36,548 nucleotides of DNA from JBGQDM01 sp041495845 (GTDB taxonomy: Bacteria; Acidobacteriota; Terriglobia; Terriglobales; Acidobacteriaceae): contig JBGQDM010000021.1 of the NCBI GenBank assembly GCA_041495845.1, positions 1-36,548 on the forward strand, in the 5' to 3' direction. Shown here one piece after another: positions 7,811-13,803 of the stretch (positions are counted from its first letter, which is position 1; every line of letters begins with the position of its first letter). The notes under the pieces were generated by a model. It made no database searches, was not told the DNA's origin, and saw only the letters and a program-made list of their open reading frames with translations. The translations under genes were made by a program, and so were the position numbers.

Positions 7811-8029
7811 ATGTTGGAGCGGAAACAAGGTTGGCATCGCGTGACCCGTCTTGTGATCGCGATGGCGTGTTTGGCCGGCCTGGGTGTGGCGGTGTGGCGG
7901 ACGATGGAAGAGCCGCTGTTGCGCGCGGTGACGTTGGCGGTGCTGGCAAGTTTTGCCGTTCGCATCGTTCTTGTCAAACGCAGCCGGGAACGGGAAGAGC
8001 GCGAGGCAGACAAAGGTACGGGCAGTTGA
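7811..8029 (+). CDS. Small two-helix membrane protein of unknown function between tRNA genes
   Basis: 72 residues from the ATG at 7811; the longer frame from 7766 would lie inside tRNA-Tyr and is rejected. Two hydrophobic stretches (about residues 11-30, with LVIAMACLAGLG, and about 36-53, with AVTLAVLASFAV) suggest a hairpin in the inner membrane, followed by a highly charged tail (RSREREEREADK). The frame fills the space between tRNA-Tyr and tRNA-Gly almost exactly, 6 bp from one and 18 bp from the other. The Shine-Dalgarno is weak (TTGGG directly before ATG). I do not recognise a family; it could be a chance frame, but the hydrophobic pattern argues for a real gene. Confidence 0.5.
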   Translation: MLERKQGWHRVTRLVIAMACLAGLGVAVWRTMEEPLLRAVTLAVLASFAVRIVLVKRSREREEREADKGTGS

Positions 8030-8047
8030 CGGCTGGTTCGGCAGAGG

Positions 8048-8122
8048 GCGGGAGTAACTCAGTGGTAGAGTCACAGCCTTCCAAGCTGTTGGTCGCGGGT
8101 TCGATTCCCGTCTCCCGCTCCA
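8048..8122 (+). tRNA. tRNA-Gly (anticodon TCC)
   Basis: Acceptor GCGGGAG pairs with CTCCCGC; anticodon stem ACAGC/GCTGT encloses loop CTTCCAA with anticodon TCC. CCA is encoded at 8120-8122. Confidence 0.97.
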
Positions 8123-8130
8123 GTGTTTTG

Positions 8131-8206
<76 letters not shown>

Positions 8207-8224
8207 GAGATTGCGGCAGGGTGC

Positions 8225-8572
8225 ATGGACGTGGTTTTTGAGCAAGCAGTCATCAAGGTCGAGCGGGAACAGGAATTCAGCGCGTTGCGGGCGGCGATTG
8301 CCAATGTTTTTTCCGCGCCGCGAGTCGAACGGTTTCTCAAGCGGCTGCATGGCAAGCGGGTGCGCGTGCGGGATTGGGACGGTGTGCTGCGGGAGCGCGC
8401 CATCGAGAAGACAGAAGGCAGCCTGAAGCAGGCGGGTACGACAGCAGCGGGGCTGTATCAGGCGCTGACCGTCAGTGACCAGGGGCAGATTCGCGAGTTT
8501 TATCTCTCCGAAGTGGAGAGAGTCGCGCCAGAGTTGCGGCGCAAGTTCAACCGGCTTTTTCAGTACTACTGA
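8225..8572 (+). CDS. Conserved-looking small protein of unknown function upstream of tuf
   Basis: 115 residues from the ATG at 8225, preceded by CAGGG; the longer frame from 8162 is within tRNA-Thr. The protein is soluble, charged and probably alpha-helical, with basic segments such as RFLKRLHGKRVRVRDW and an ELRRKFNRLFQYY end. No membrane segment, cysteine pair or known motif is visible. It lies 18 bp after tRNA-Thr and 25 bp before tuf on the same strand, so it is almost certainly transcribed with the translation operon. Function unknown; the position suggests, but does not show, a link with translation. Confidence 0.7.
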   Translation: MDVVFEQAVIKVEREQEFSALRAAIANVFSAPRVERFLKRLHGKRVRVRDWDGVLRERAIEKTEGSLKQAGTTAAGLYQALTVSDQGQIREFYLSEVERVAPELRRKFNRLFQYY

Positions 8573-8597
8573 GTTCGCTTAGCGAGGGACGGCAATC

Positions 8598-9785
8598 ATG
8601 GCCAAGGAAAAGTTTGAGCGCAATAAGCCGCACGTGAATGTGGGGACGATCGGACACATCGATCACGGCAAGACGACGTTGACGGCGGCGATCACCAAGG
8701 TGTTGCAGAAGCACAATCCGAAGATTGTGTTTCGCTCGTTTGATTCGATTGACAATGCACCCGAAGAGAAGGCGCGCGGCATCACCATTGCCACGGCGCA
8801 CGTGGAGTATGAGACCGGGAACCGGCACTACGCGCACGTGGATTGTCCGGGCCACGCCGACTACATCAAGAACATGATTACGGGCGCGGCGCAGATGGAT
8901 GGCGCGATTCTGGTGGTGGCGGCGACGGACGGGCCCATGCCGCAGACCCGCGAACACGTGCTCCTGGCGCGGCAGGTGGGCGTGCCCTGCGTGGTGGTGG
9001 CGTTGAACAAGTGCGATGCGGTGGATGATCCGGAGTTGCTCGACCTGGTGGAGTTGGAAGTGCGCGAGTTGTTGAAGAGCTATCAGTTCCCGGGCGACAA
9101 GGTGCCGGTGGTGCGGTTGTCGGCCTTGGGGGCGTTGAACGGGGAAGCGAAGTGGGAGAAGCAGATTGATGAGCTGATGAAAGCGGTGGACGAATATGTG
9201 CCGCTGCCGCAGCGCGAGATTGAGAAGCCGTTTCTGATGCCGATTGAGGATATTTTCTCGATATCGGGCCGGGGCACGGTGGTGACGGGCCGGATCGAGC
9301 GCGGCAAGTGCAAGATCGGCGAGGAAATGGAGATTGTCGGTTTCCGGGAGACGCGGAAGACGGTGATCACGGGCGTGGAGATGTTTAAGAAGCAGTTGGA
9401 TGAAGGCCTGGCGGGGGACAATGCCGGGCTGCTGCTGCGCGGGACGGCCAAGGATGATGTGGAGCGCGGGATGGTGATTGCGAAGCCGGGCTCGATTACG
9501 CCGCACACGAAGTTCAAGGCGGAAGTGTATGTGCTGACGAAGGAAGAAGGCGGGCGGCACACGCCGTTTTTCAAAGGCTACCGGCCGCAGTTTTATTTTC
9601 GGACGACGGATGTGACGGGAGTGGCGGAAATGCCGGCAGGGACGGAGATGGTGATGCCGGGAGACAACGTGGCGCTGACGGTGGAGTTGATTACGCCGGT
9701 GGCGATGGAGAAAGGGCTGCGCTTCGCCATTCGCGAAGGCGGCCACACGGTAGGCGCCGGGACCATCAGCGAAGTGCTGACCTAG
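8598..9785 (+). CDS. tuf: Translation elongation factor EF-Tu
   Basis: 395 residues, full length for the family. EF-Tu brings aminoacyl-tRNA to the ribosomal A site as a GTP complex. Visible GTPase motifs: P-loop GHIDHGKTT at about 19-27, effector region APEEKARGITIATAHVEYET, G3 DCPGH, G4 NKCD. Domain 2 starts near the SGRGTVVTGR motif and domain 3 holds GGRHTPFFKGYRPQFYFRT; the protein ends TVGAGTISEVLT. The gene directly follows the tRNA cluster, as tufB does in E. coli. No other tuf copy is in the window. The antisense 423-residue frame is a GC-driven shadow. Confidence 0.99.
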   Translation: MAKEKFERNKPHVNVGTIGHIDHGKTTLTAAITKVLQKHNPKIVFRSFDSIDNAPEEKARGITIATAHVEYETGNRHYAHVDCPGHADYIKNMITGAAQMDGAILVVAATDGPMPQTREHVLLARQVGVPCVVVALNKCDAVDDPELLDLVELEVRELLKSYQFPGDKVPVVRLSALGALNGEAKWEKQIDELMKAVDEYVPLPQREIEKPFLMPIEDIFSISGRGTVVTGRIERGKCKIGEEMEIVGFRETRKTVITGVEMFKKQLDEGLAGDNAGLLLRGTAKDDVERGMVIAKPGSITPHTKFKAEVYVLTKEEGGRHTPFFKGYRPQFYFRTTDVTGVAEMPAGTEMVMPGDNVALTVELITPVAMEKGLRFAIREGGHTVGAGTISEVLT

Positions 9786-9816
9786 GGCAGTAGAAAGTTC
9801 AAGACGGGAGTGAGCC

Positions 9817-9969
9817 ATGCCGCGCGAGATTTGTCAGTTGCAATGTGCCGATTGCAAAGAACGGAATTATTCGACCACCAAGAACCGCAAAACGACGACG
9901 GAGCGGCTGGAGTTCAGCAAGTTCTGCCCCCGTTGCCGGAAGCACACGCCACACAAAGAAGTGAAGTAA
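9817..9969 (+). CDS. rpmG: 50S ribosomal protein L33
   Basis: 50 residues, found by direct translation of the tuf-tRNA-Trp gap: it begins MPREICQLQCADCKERNYST and ends HKEVK. The two pairs CADC and CPRC form the zinc ribbon of the C+ form of L33. TTKNRKTTTERLEFSKFCP matches the family core. GGGAG and GTGAG lie just upstream. The tuf-rpmG-tRNA-Trp-secE order is common in Gram-negative bacteria. Confidence 0.97.
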   Translation: MPREICQLQCADCKERNYSTTKNRKTTTERLEFSKFCPRCRKHTPHKEVK

Positions 9970-9970
9970 C

Positions 9971-10080
9971 GATTGTGTAATTTGGCAATCGGGTAATTTT
10001 GGAATTTGAAAGGCGAGGAGTGATTTCCGTGCAAGCTTCAAATTACCGGATTACGAAATTGCAAAATTACCAAATGAATT
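9971..10080. repeat. AATT-rich short-period repeat, inverted pair, rpmG to tRNA-Trp spacer
   Basis: Units like TAATTTGG, CAATCGGG, TAATTTTGG follow each other at 8-9 bp in 9976-10009. Related units in reverse orientation fill 10039-10074. AATCGGGTAATTT (9988-10000) and its near-complement AAATTACCGGATT (10040-10052) could pair with one mismatch, giving a long hairpin between rpmG and tRNA-Trp. The same unit recurs at 11131-11168 and 12974-13003. Confidence 0.7.
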
Positions 10081-10081
10081 T

Positions 10082-10157
10082 AGGGGCGTAAGCTCAACGG
10101 TTAAACTGCCGGTCTCCAAAACCGGACTTGGGGGTTCGAATCCCTCCGCCCCTGCCA
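10082..10157 (+). tRNA. tRNA-Trp (anticodon CCA)
   Basis: Acceptor AGGGGCG pairs with CGCCCCT; anticodon stem CCGGT/ACCGG encloses loop CTCCAAA with anticodon CCA. Discriminator G and encoded CCA at 10155-10157. A tRNA-Trp before secE is a frequent bacterial arrangement. Confidence 0.97.
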
Positions 10158-10211
10158 GAGTTTGCGAGCCGGCTGGCCGGGCAGAAGGAAGTTCAGAAGG
10201 AAGTAAGTCAG

Positions 10212-10475
10212 ATGCCGATGACGGAAGAGATTACTAGAAGCGGCGACGGATTTGTCGAACGGGTGAAGTCGTGGCCGGAGCAGGTGCGGTCGTTCTATAC
10301 CGACGTACGCACGGAAATGAAGAAGGTGACCACGCCTTCCTTCAAGGAAGTGCAGGCGACGACGGCGGTGGTCATCATTGCCGTGTTCCTGTTTGCGACC
10401 TACTTCTGGGTGGTGGACCTGGTCCTTGGCAAGGGCATCGACCAGATGTTCCGGGTGTTCAATCATCGCGGCTAG
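10212..10475 (+). CDS. secE: Preprotein translocase subunit SecE
   Basis: 87 residues from the ATG at 10212, behind GAAGGAAG; the longer frame from 10128 enters tRNA-Trp. SecE clamps SecY in the inner-membrane Sec channel. The amphipathic region FYTDVRTEMKKVTTPSFKEV (about 28-47) is the conserved SecE signature, and a single membrane helix follows (about 49-70, TTAVVIIAVFLFATYFWVV). One helix is the usual form outside enteric bacteria. nusG starts 22 bp later. Confidence 0.96.
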   Translation: MPMTEEITRSGDGFVERVKSWPEQVRSFYTDVRTEMKKVTTPSFKEVQATTAVVIIAVFLFATYFWVVDLVLGKGIDQMFRVFNHRG

Positions 10476-10497
10476 GCGGGAGAAACTGAGAGAGGCC

Positions 10498-11127
10498 ATG
10501 CAGGACGAGATTAAAGCGGACGGCCCGGTAGACGCCGGCGTGCCGGTGGCGGAAGGCGAAGCGGCAGCCGTAGCGCCGGAGCAGCCACGCAACCCGAACA
10601 TGAAGTGGTACATCATTCACGCCTATTCCGGCTTTGAGCGGAAGGTGAAGGAATCACTGGAATCGCGGGTGCAGGCGTTCGGCTTGCAGGAAAAAATCGG
10701 CAAGGTGCTGATCCCGACCGAGTCGGTGACGGAAGTGCGCGGAGGCAAGAAATACACCAGCGAGCGGATGTTCTATCCCGGATACGTACTGGTGGAAATG
10801 GACATGAACGACCACGTCTGGCATGTGGTCAAGTCCACGCCTCGCGTGACGGGCTTTGTCGGGACCGGGCAGCAGCCCACGCCGCTCTCCGACGAAGAGG
10901 TCAACCACATTGTCTATCGCGTGCAGGTGGCCAAAGACAAGCCGCGGTTGAAGGTCAAGTTTGAAAAGAACGAGTCGGTACGGATTACGGAAGGCGCCTT
11001 CGCCAGCTTTACGGGCGTGGTGGACGAAGTGAATGAAGACCGCGAGACGCTGAAGGTGATGGTGACGATCTTCGGGCGGGCTACGCCGGTGGAGTTGGAA
11101 TTCGGGCAGGTGGAGAAAGTTGCATAA
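10498..11127 (+). CDS. nusG: Transcription termination/antitermination factor NusG
   Basis: 209 residues from the ATG at 10498 behind GAGAGG. NusG binds RNA polymerase through its NGN domain and couples it to ribosomes, Rho or NusE through its KOW domain. The NGN domain begins at about residue 35 (MKWYIIHAYSGFERKV) and includes RMFYPGYVLVEM; the KOW domain is C-terminal (SVRITEGAFASFTGVVDEV). The first 34 residues are an extra Ala/Glu/Pro-rich acidic leader. An internal ATG at 10600 would give the classical length, but the Shine-Dalgarno favours 10498. Confidence 0.96.
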   Translation: MQDEIKADGPVDAGVPVAEGEAAAVAPEQPRNPNMKWYIIHAYSGFERKVKESLESRVQAFGLQEKIGKVLIPTESVTEVRGGKKYTSERMFYPGYVLVEMDMNDHVWHVVKSTPRVTGFVGTGQQPTPLSDEEVNHIVYRVQVAKDKPRLKVKFEKNESVRITEGAFASFTGVVDEVNEDRETLKVMVTIFGRATPVELEFGQVEKVA

Positions 11128-11130
11128 GCA

Positions 11131-11168
11131 TTTTGTAATTTGGTAATCGGGCAATTTTGTAATTTGGG
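11131..11168. repeat. AATT-rich short-period repeat, nusG to rplK spacer
   Basis: Four consecutive units resembling TAATTTGG/TAATCGGG/CAATTTTG/TAATTTGG begin 3 bp after the nusG stop. Same family as at 9971-10080 and 12974-13003. Confidence 0.65.
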
Positions 11169-11204
11169 CCCGGCGGTTGGCGAACGAGTTAAAGAGGAAG
11201 AGGA

Positions 11205-11636
11205 ATGGCAAAGAAGGCGACAGGATCGGTGAAGTTGCAGATTGCGGCGGGCAAGGCGACGCCCGCGCCCCCGGTGGGGCCGGCGCTCGGCCAGGCGCAG
11301 ATCAACATCATGGAGTTCTGCAAGCAGTTCAATGCGCGGACCAACGCCAAGGAACTGGACGGGCTGATTATTCCCGTGGTGGTGACGGTCTATACCGACC
11401 GCTCGTTCACCTTCATTACCAAGACGCCGCCGGCGGCCATCCTGTTGAAGCGCGCCGCGGGCATCGCCAAAGGGTCGGGCGAGCCCAACAAGAACAAGGT
11501 GGGCACGGTGACACTGAAACAGGTAGAGGACATCGCCAAACAAAAGATGCCCGACCTGAATGCCGCGTCGGTGGACGCGGCCGTCCAGAGTATTCGCGGC
11601 ACGGCGCGTTCCATGGGGATTGATGTGGTGGGCTAG
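11205..11636 (+). CDS. rplK: 50S ribosomal protein L11
   Basis: 143 residues, usual length. L11 forms the base of the ribosomal stalk at the GTPase-associated centre and binds 23S rRNA. Visible: the N-terminal KLQIAAGKATPAPPVGPALG loop with its Pro-rich segment, IMEFCKQFNA, the FTFITKTPPAAILLKRAAG region and the C-terminal RNA-binding domain ending SIRGTARSMGIDVVG. A strong Shine-Dalgarno (GAGGAAGAGGA) precedes the ATG. First of the rplKAJL block. Confidence 0.98.
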   Translation: MAKKATGSVKLQIAAGKATPAPPVGPALGQAQINIMEFCKQFNARTNAKELDGLIIPVVVTVYTDRSFTFITKTPPAAILLKRAAGIAKGSGEPNKNKVGTVTLKQVEDIAKQKMPDLNAASVDAAVQSIRGTARSMGIDVVG

Positions 11637-11717
11637 TCAGCGGTCTGGAGTACGCGGTTCACGTCAACACGACCACGGCGGTCAGGAATAACGGGCGCGG
11701 TGGGAGACGAGGAGAAC

Positions 11718-12425
11718 ATGAAAAAACCTGGAAAGCACATTGAGGCGGCGCGCAAAGCGGTGGAATTGCGCCCGTACGTTCTGCAGGACGCGGTGCCACT
11801 GCTGCAGAAAGTGAAGTTCGCGAAATTTGACGAGACGGTCGAGGTCACGCTGCGTCTGGGTGTGGATCCAAAACATGCCGACCAAATGGTGCGCGGCACA
11901 GTGGTGTTGCCGCATGGGCTGGGCAAAGCCAAGAAAGTGCTGGTCATTGCCAGCGGCGACAAAGTGAAGGAAGGCGAGAACGCAGGCGCGGATTTTGTGG
12001 GCGGCGAAGACATGGTCGAAAAGATCATGAAGGAAAACTGGACGGATTTTGATGCGCTCATCGCCACGCCGGACATGATGAAGTCGGTGGGCCGGCTGGG
12101 CAAAGTGCTGGGCCCGAAGGGTCTGATGCCCAACCCGAAAACAGGGACGGTGACCACCGACGTGGCCAAGGCGGTACAGGAAATCAAGGCGGGCAAAGTG
12201 GAATTCCGCACCGACAAGACGGCGCTGGTGCACTGCCCGGTGGGCAAAATGTCGTTCACGCCCGCCAAGTTGATCGACAACGCCACCACGCTGATCACGA
12301 GCGTAATCAAGGCCAAGCCGGTGGCCGCCAAGGGCAAGTACATCCGGGGTTGCACGCTGAGCTCCACCATGGGGCCGGGCATCAAGATTGACGTGGCGCC
12401 GATTGAGGCTGCCGCCAAGGCATAG
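11718..12425 (+). CDS. rplA: 50S ribosomal protein L1
   Basis: 235 residues from the ATG at 11718, behind GAGGAGA; a GTG at 11700 is in frame but upstream of that site. L1 forms the mobile stalk that helps release E-site tRNA, and in many bacteria represses its own operon. Visible: FDETVEVTLRLGVDPKHADQ, RGTVVLPHGLGK, the signature GRLGKVLGPKGLMPNPKTGT and the C-terminal IRGCTLSSTMGPGIKID. It is separated from rplK by 81 bp; I could not identify an L1-binding leader with confidence. Confidence 0.98.
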   Translation: MKKPGKHIEAARKAVELRPYVLQDAVPLLQKVKFAKFDETVEVTLRLGVDPKHADQMVRGTVVLPHGLGKAKKVLVIASGDKVKEGENAGADFVGGEDMVEKIMKENWTDFDALIATPDMMKSVGRLGKVLGPKGLMPNPKTGTVTTDVAKAVQEIKAGKVEFRTDKTALVHCPVGKMSFTPAKLIDNATTLITSVIKAKPVAAKGKYIRGCTLSSTMGPGIKIDVAPIEAAAKA

Positions 12426-12438
12426 GGAGAAAGCGAAC

Positions 12439-12984
12439 ATGGCTGTCACCAAAGCGGTGAAGGTTGAGCGGGCGCAGGAACTGGCGCAGGAGTTGAAAAG
12501 CGTCTCCAGCATGATTGTGGCGACGTATTCCAAGCTCACGGTGGCGCAGGATTTCGAGTTGCGCAAAGCGGTGCGGGGTGCGGGTGCGAAGTATCGGGTG
12601 GTGAAGAACTCGCTGGCGGAACGCGCCGCCAAGGGCACCAACGTCGAGGCAGTGCTGAAGAATCTGACCGGGGTGACGTCCATCGCCTACACCGGCGGCG
12701 ACCCGGTGGCGCTGGCCAAGGCGTTGGCCAAGTACGTCAAAGACAATCCCGAATTGAGTTTCAAGGCGGGTTTGGTGGAAGGGCAGGCGATCTCGGTGAA
12801 GGAGATCGAGGCGCTGGCCACCATGCCGTCGAAGGAAGAGATTTATTCCAAGCTCCTGTTCCTGCTGAACGCCCCGGCGCAGCGTCTGGTTACGGTGGTC
12901 AATGCCGCCGGACGAGACCTGGCGGTGGTGGTCAACCAGGCGGTGGAGCAGAAGAAGTTCAAAGAGGATTTGGCAATTGTGTAA
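12439..12984 (+). CDS. rplJ: 50S ribosomal protein L10
   Basis: 181 residues from the ATG at 12439 (AGGGAGA upstream); the earlier in-frame start at 12388 overlaps rplA. L10 anchors the L7/L12 dimers to the ribosome. Visible: an N-terminal rRNA-binding part with TYSKLTVAQDFELRKAVRGA and YRVVKNSLAERA, and a C-terminal helical tail (QAVEQKKFKED) for L7/L12 binding. The stop codon lies inside an AATT-rich repeat, so the last codons are part of that repeat. Confidence 0.97.
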   Translation: MAVTKAVKVERAQELAQELKSVSSMIVATYSKLTVAQDFELRKAVRGAGAKYRVVKNSLAERAAKGTNVEAVLKNLTGVTSIAYTGGDPVALAKALAKYVKDNPELSFKAGLVEGQAISVKEIEALATMPSKEEIYSKLLFLLNAPAQRLVTVVNAAGRDLAVVVNQAVEQKKFKEDLAIV

Positions 12985-13048
12985 TTGGGCAATTTTGTAA
13001 TTCCAACCCTTACTGGGTGCAGATCACAAGATTAGAGATTACAAAATG
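12974..13048. repeat. AATT-rich repeat and stem at the rplJ to rplL junction
   Basis: Repeat units run from the last codons of rplJ to 13003. ATTTTGTAAT (12992-13001) is perfectly complementary to ATTACAAAAT (13038-13047), enclosing an inner ACCC-ttact-GGGT hairpin (13006-13018). The structure ends 33 bp before the rplL start and could act in processing or in setting the high L7/L12 output. Confidence 0.6.
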
Positions 13049-13080
13049 ATTTTTGATACCTGAAAGGTGGAGAACTAGCA

Positions 13081-13455
13081 ATGTCGGACTTGCAGCAGTT
13101 GGAAGAATCAATCGTAGGCCTGTCGCTTATGGAAGCGGCGCAACTGGTGAAAAAGCTGGAAGAGCGTCTGGGCGTGTCCGCGGCAGCGGCTGCGCCGGTG
13201 ATGATGGCGGCGGCGGGTGCAGGCGCGGCGCCGGCGGAAGAGAAGACCGAATTCGCGGTGGTGTTGAAGGAGGTTGGCGCGAACAAGATCAACGTCATTA
13301 AGGCCGTGCGCGAAGTCACCAGCCTGGGCCTGAAAGAAGCCAAGGACCTGGTGGACGGCGCACCCAAGACGGTGAAGGAAGGAGTCTCCAAGGACGAAGC
13401 GGAGACCATCAAGAAGAAATTCACCGAAGCGGGCGCTACCGTCGAGATCAAGTAA
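13081..13455 (+). CDS. rplL: 50S ribosomal protein L7/L12
   Basis: 124 residues. It forms the flexible stalk dimers that recruit translation factors. The N-terminal dimerisation domain (QQLEESIVGLSLMEAAQLVK) is followed by an Ala/Gly hinge (about residues 36-55, AAAAAPVMMAAAGAGAAPA) and the C-terminal factor-binding domain with EFAVVLKEVGANKINVIKAV and GLKEAKDLVDGAPK, ending GATVEIK. GGTGGAG lies upstream of the ATG. Confidence 0.99.
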   Translation: MSDLQQLEESIVGLSLMEAAQLVKKLEERLGVSAAAAAPVMMAAAGAGAAPAEEKTEFAVVLKEVGANKINVIKAVREVTSLGLKEAKDLVDGAPKTVKEGVSKDEAETIKKKFTEAGATVEIK

Positions 13456-13803
13456 GCGGCGGGAGTGCCCGGCACATCCGGGTCTGAATCCTGGCAGGCG
13501 GTGCGGCCATCGAATCAAGTACCGCCTCCCAAGCGAAGAACCCGCAACTTCAGGCTGCCGGAACAGGCCGCGCGCTGCTGGCGCGGCGGAGTCGTCCGGA
13601 AGCATGAGTTCGAGGGTTCCGCGGGCAGCCGCGGGACGGAAAACAGGCCTTAAGAACTGGCGCGTAACGACACAAGCGAGCAAGCAGCGACGCACAGGTT
13701 GGCGTCTCGGGGACAGTTCGTCCTCCGGGGCGCTCGTGCCTTGGTTGCGGGTTGCGGGCGTTGAGCGGCCATCAAGGCTGCGCCACGAAAGTTGGAGCTC
13801 CGA
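13456..13803 (+). other. rplL to rpoB spacer with several hairpins, no convincing gene
   Basis: This 348-bp gap has no credible coding frame. It holds stable stems: CCGCGC-gctgctg-GCGCGG (13568-13586), CCGCGG-gcag-CCGCGG (13619-13634) and GGGGAC-agttc-GTCCTC (13709-13725). None is followed by a T-run, so they look like attenuation, processing or structured-leader elements rather than full terminators. E. coli also has an attenuator and an RNase III site in its rplL-rpoB gap; similarity of sequence is not claimed. Confidence 0.5.

Noticed and set aside
7562..8074. Minus-strand frame of 170 residues containing EDSNLRSSQGAADLQ
   Set aside because: It is the antisense of tRNA-Tyr plus the small gene; this phrase is a well-known spurious product of tRNA antisense translation.
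8547..9818. 423-residue minus-strand frame opposite tuf
   Set aside because: Arg/His-rich, without domains; a GC-driven shadow of a certain gene.
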